From contig JACRLA010000328.1 of the NCBI GenBank assembly GCA_016215145.1, positions 1 to 7,116 on the forward strand: a DNA stretch of 7,116 bases. Direction: 5' to 3'. A program made the position numbers and the translations under genes. The notes under the pieces were generated by a model. It had not been told where the DNA came from, ran no database searches, and saw only the letters and a list, made by a program, of their open reading frames with translations. Below are positions 4,932 through 7,116 of this stretch, one piece after another (position 1 is the first letter of the stretch; each line of letters begins with the position of its first letter). This DNA is from Chloroflexota bacterium. GTDB taxonomy: Bacteria > Chloroflexota > Anaerolineae > Anaerolineales > VGOW01.

Positions 4932-4964
4932 GTGGTTGATATAATAATTCTTATCACTACCACA
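4931..4964 (+). promoter_or_regulatory. Inverted repeat over the recombinase transcription start (candidate operator)
   Basis: TGTGGT-TGATA (4931-4941) is repeated in inverse as TATCA-ct-ACCACA (4952-4964): eleven matched pairs with a 2-base offset on one side. It covers the end of the -10 box and the predicted start site, where a repressor would block transcription. If transcribed in full, the same bases could form a leader hairpin near the start codon. Which role applies cannot be told from the sequence. Confidence 0.4.
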
Positions 4965-4969
4965 TATCT

Positions 4970-5956
4970 ATGACCACTTCTCCCTCTCTCGCTGACGCCG
5001 CCAACCACTACCTCTCCCTAGTGGCTAACAGCCGCAGTGAGAACACGCATCGCACATACACTCAAGCGATTAACAGATTTCTTGAGGTCGTCACGAAACA
5101 CAAGGTCAATATCGAACAGACGCCCCCTACCGATGCCAGTGCCGATTGGGTTGGCTGGTATGTCGCCTCTCTCAAGCAATACGCCCCCGCTACCGAGTCG
5201 CTTTACCTCACCGCCTTAGTCAGCTTCTACGAATACCTCAGCGCGGAACAAGGCGCAACAGTTAATCTTGATCAGGTGCGCTCGATGGTGAAACGCCGCC
5301 AGCGCAAAGTAACGCCGCGCCTGCCCCCGTTCCCGCGTGAAGAGATAGAAGATATTTTGAAGTATGTAGATGAATTGGCGAACTCACCTGTAGAAGATGA
5401 GCGCGAACATTTGCGCCATCTCCGTGATCGCGCATTCATCTTAACGCTCGCCGACACCGGCTTACGCATCGCCGAAGCTTGTCGGCTGACTCGCGGTCAA
5501 GTAGATTTTTCGGAGAACAAAGCCATTGTGGCGATCAAAGGCGGGCGTGAGAGCGTGGTGAGGTTTTCTAAACGATCACTCTCCGCGCTCAAAGTTTATT
5601 TAAACGCGCGCGGCGAAACGGACGGCGCATCGGGGCGCGCACTGGCTTCACTGCCGATCTTCGCGCGGCATGATGATGGCGCGGGCAAAAAAGTTTTGCG
5701 GTTGAACACGATGGGCGCGCGCGAGATTGTAGATCGCGCGGTGGCGGCGACACTCGGTGTAGAAGGCAAAGGGCGAATCACGCCGCACACCTTCCGCCAT
5801 TATTTTGTCACGGTGGTTCTGCGCGCTTCGGGCGGAAATTTAAAATTAGCGCAAGAGTTGGCGCGGCACAAAAACGTTTCAACCACGCAGCGCTACGCGC
5901 ATCTCTCGGATGATGATTTGGATGAGGGGTATCACGAGATATTTAATAAAACGTAG
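4970..5956 (+). CDS. Tyrosine recombinase (phage-integrase family)
   Basis: 328-residue site-specific DNA recombinase. Residues 5-110 form the helical core-binding (SAM-like) domain (SLADAANHYLSLVANSRSENTHRTY onward, shared with XerC/D-type enzymes). The catalytic domain (about 120-325) has the full active set: R166 in ADTGLRIAEA, K190 in AIKGGRE, H273 and R276 in HTFRHYF, H300 in LARHKNV and the nucleophile Y309 in TTQRYAH. The second histidine box reads ELARHKN where L-G-H is usual. It is the only plus-strand gene here, with its own strong promoter, and converges on the next gene. It could be a Xer-like chromosome-dimer resolvase, a housekeeping recombinase of unknown target, or the leftover of an integrated element. 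No att repeats or cargo are visible, so it is left without a symbol. The start at 4970 has no SD; the reading frame gives no better one nearby. Confidence 0.92.
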   Translation: MTTSPSLADAANHYLSLVANSRSENTHRTYTQAINRFLEVVTKHKVNIEQTPPTDASADWVGWYVASLKQYAPATESLYLTALVSFYEYLSAEQGATVNLDQVRSMVKRRQRKVTPRLPPFPREEIEDILKYVDELANSPVEDEREHLRHLRDRAFILTLADTGLRIAEACRLTRGQVDFSENKAIVAIKGGRESVVRFSKRSLSALKVYLNARGETDGASGRALASLPIFARHDDGAGKKVLRLNTMGAREIVDRAVAATLGVEGKGRITPHTFRHYFVTVVLRASGGNLKLAQELARHKNVSTTQRYAHLSDDDLDEGYHEIFNKT

Positions 5957-5970
5957 AGGTTTAAATAAAA

Positions 5971-6001
5971 GACACCGAGTGTTTTGGAAACACTCGGTGT
6001 C
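5971..6001. terminator. Shared terminator of the convergent recombinase and MBL/CNB genes
   Basis: A perfect 14-bp stem (GACACCGAGTGTTT at 5971-5984 with its complement at 5988-6001) and a TGG loop, placed between the two stop codons. On the minus strand it is followed by TTTTATTTAAA, so it is a good terminator for the leftward gene. On the plus strand there is no clean T-tract and it is weaker. Confidence 0.8.
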
Positions 6002-6004
6002 TGG

Positions 6005-7116
6005 TTACGTTGTCCCACTACCTTGGCGGCGCGTTGATTCGACCACGCGCAGATGCAACAAGACTTGCGGATAGATCATTTGCAAACGCTGAAGAGCCGG
6101 TGCGGGCAGCGCCCATATATCCGTATCGGCGGCGGCGCGGGCTGAGGCGTTGCGCGTTTGTTTGTAAAGCGCGGCGCGACCACCGAAGAAACTACCTGAC
6201 ACGTTGAGCTGCTCAATCAACACACCTTGCTCGTCTAGTACATCAATCTCGCCGTTGATCAGCAAGTAACATTCGTAACCGGGTTCGCCAAATTCGAATA
6301 ACATCTCACCGCTTGTAAGTGTGCGTGGTTGAAAGTCGAGGGCAAGGTCGAGTAATGTTGCCCAAGGAAGTTGAGCAAAGGCGGCTTGCTTCTCCAGCCA
6401 ATCGGCGCGAGAGAAGGCTTCTATCAACCCCAGTTGCTCGGCGATGGGCTTGAATACGTCTGCCGATAGACCAAGCAACTGTACGGGTCCAATAGCAATT
6501 AATGTTCCACTCCGCGCTTCACCTTGTAAAGCCCCCCGCTCTCCCACGCTGTTGCCACGCCCTATTGTTCGTAGCGATTTTCCATCTTGTGAAGTGATGT
6601 TGACCAACCCGGAGTGAATGACGTACGTCTTCCCGTCCGAGGCATCGCCATGACGCATGATGACATCGCCGTCTTGCCAGTTGACGATCTCACATTTATC
6701 AGCGAGTTCGATGCGTTCAGAAACAGAGAGACGAGCGAACAACGGACAAGCGGAGAGTGTTTCGACTCGCTCGACATCGCCCGCGCTAGACTCGAACTGC
6801 ACTTCTTCACCAACAGCAGTGACGTGGCCACTGACGGCAAACTCTACTTTGTCAGAGTAGTCGTCTAAGGCGCCGGTGGGAAGCCGTTGTTTGCTGGTAT
6901 GGGCAAGCACCAGACGCTGCCCCTTAGAAGCAAGCAACTTAAGCAGAGCCGGCGTCAACGTGGTGTGGATCGCCCCACCCCCCACATCCTGCACTAGCAC
7001 ACTCGCTCCATCGGCAAAGTGAATCAATTCATCGCGCCGCTTGGCAGTTAATATTTCCTCTTTCACCAATTCTTCAAACCATTCTTCGTCGTAACGCATG
7101 TCGCCCGAATAATAGA
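6005..7116 (-). CDS. Metallo-beta-lactamase-fold protein with two cyclic-nucleotide-binding domains, C-terminal part
   Basis: The frame is open to the right edge, so the protein is N-terminally truncated by the window. The Met at 7099 is unlikely to be the true start: the codons before it read YYSGD, and SGD-MRYDEEW matches the SGDT-x-Y-D metal-ligand motif of metallo-beta-lactamase folds. VLVQDVGGGAIHT (34-46, counted from that Met) and LVLAHTS (63-69, probable last ligand H67) continue that fold. CNB domain 1 spans about 113-219, with a phosphate-binding cassette GERGALQGEARSGT (186-199) keeping E187 and R196. CNB domain 2 spans about 238-340; its cassette FGGRAALYKQTRNAS (305-319) keeps R316 but has G307 in place of the glutamate, so cAMP/cGMP binding there is doubtful. 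Likely a cytoplasmic hydrolase gated by a cyclic nucleotide; substrate unknown. It converges with the recombinase gene. Confidence 0.82.
   Translation of the reverse strand, partial: YYSGDMRYDEEWFEELVKEEILTAKRRDELIHFADGASVLVQDVGGGAIHTTLTPALLKLLASKGQRLVLAHTSKQRLPTGALDDYSDKVEFAVSGHVTAVGEEVQFESSAGDVERVETLSACPLFARLSVSERIELADKCEIVNWQDGDVIMRHGDASDGKTYVIHSGLVNITSQDGKSLRTIGRGNSVGERGALQGEARSGTLIAIGPVQLLGLSADVFKPIAEQLGLIEAFSRADWLEKQAAFAQLPWATLLDLALDFQPRTLTSGEMLFEFGEPGYECYLLINGEIDVLDEQGVLIEQLNVSGSFFGGRAALYKQTRNASARAAADTDIWALPAPALQRLQMIYPQVLLHLRVVESTRRQGSGTT

Noticed and set aside
7097..7099. ATG at 7099 as the true start of the MBL/CNB gene
   Set aside because: The frame continues upstream to the edge and spells SGD just before it, a conserved metal-ligand motif. 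There is no convincing Shine-Dalgarno sequence.
1..7116. CRISPR array, tRNA or rRNA genes, insertion sequences
   Set aside because: No regularly spaced repeats, no cloverleaf other than the tmRNA ends, and no transposase or terminal inverted repeats were seen.

Overview
The window is bacterial chromosome with six protein genes (two cut by the window edges) and one tmRNA gene. All run on the minus strand except a tyrosine recombinase. Gene content and the style of the C-terminal protease and SmpB would suit a Chloroflexota (Anaerolineae-like) genome, but nothing here proves the phylum. I treat the lineage as a low-confidence guess.

Left part (1-1575, minus strand): the start of an inositol-catabolism gene, iolD (cut by the window edge), preceded in the same operon by a transaldolase-family gene. 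A short perfect hairpin lies between the two genes. A TATACT promoter and a small palindrome lie upstream of the transaldolase.

Centre (1576-4751, minus strand): a trans-translation cluster in the order ctp (C-terminal processing/Tsp-like protease), smpB, an unrecognised 262-residue gene that overlaps smpB, then ssrA (tmRNA) and its terminator. The main discovery is that ssrA is interrupted. The tmRNA body runs from 2292 to 1925, stops one base into the T-loop, and resumes at 1630 with the rest of the T-loop, the acceptor strand and an encoded CCA. The 294-nt insert (1631-1924) folds by eye as a compact group I intron. It has a P1 helix with a U.G pair at the 5' splice site, P2 with a GNRA loop, P3, P4, P6, P7, an extra P7.x hairpin, P8, P9, P10 with the 3' exon, and a terminal G. 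It has no ORF. After exact splicing the tmRNA would be 390 nt, with a seven-pair acceptor stem containing the G3.U70 alanine identity pair and an ordinary T-arm. Its predicted tag is A-ANRTPAYAALPLAA. Functional trans-translation in this organism therefore appears to depend on RNA splicing.

Right part (4740-7116): a divergent intergenic region holds a leaderless-type promoter for ctp, an orphan terminator-like hairpin, and a strong sigma70-type promoter for the recombinase gene, with an inverted repeat covering the start of transcription. The recombinase (plus) converges on a gene on the minus strand that runs off the right edge. That gene encodes the end of a metallo-beta-lactamase-fold domain followed by two cyclic-nucleotide-binding domains, the second lacking the key acidic residue. 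The two convergent genes share a 14-bp terminator hairpin.
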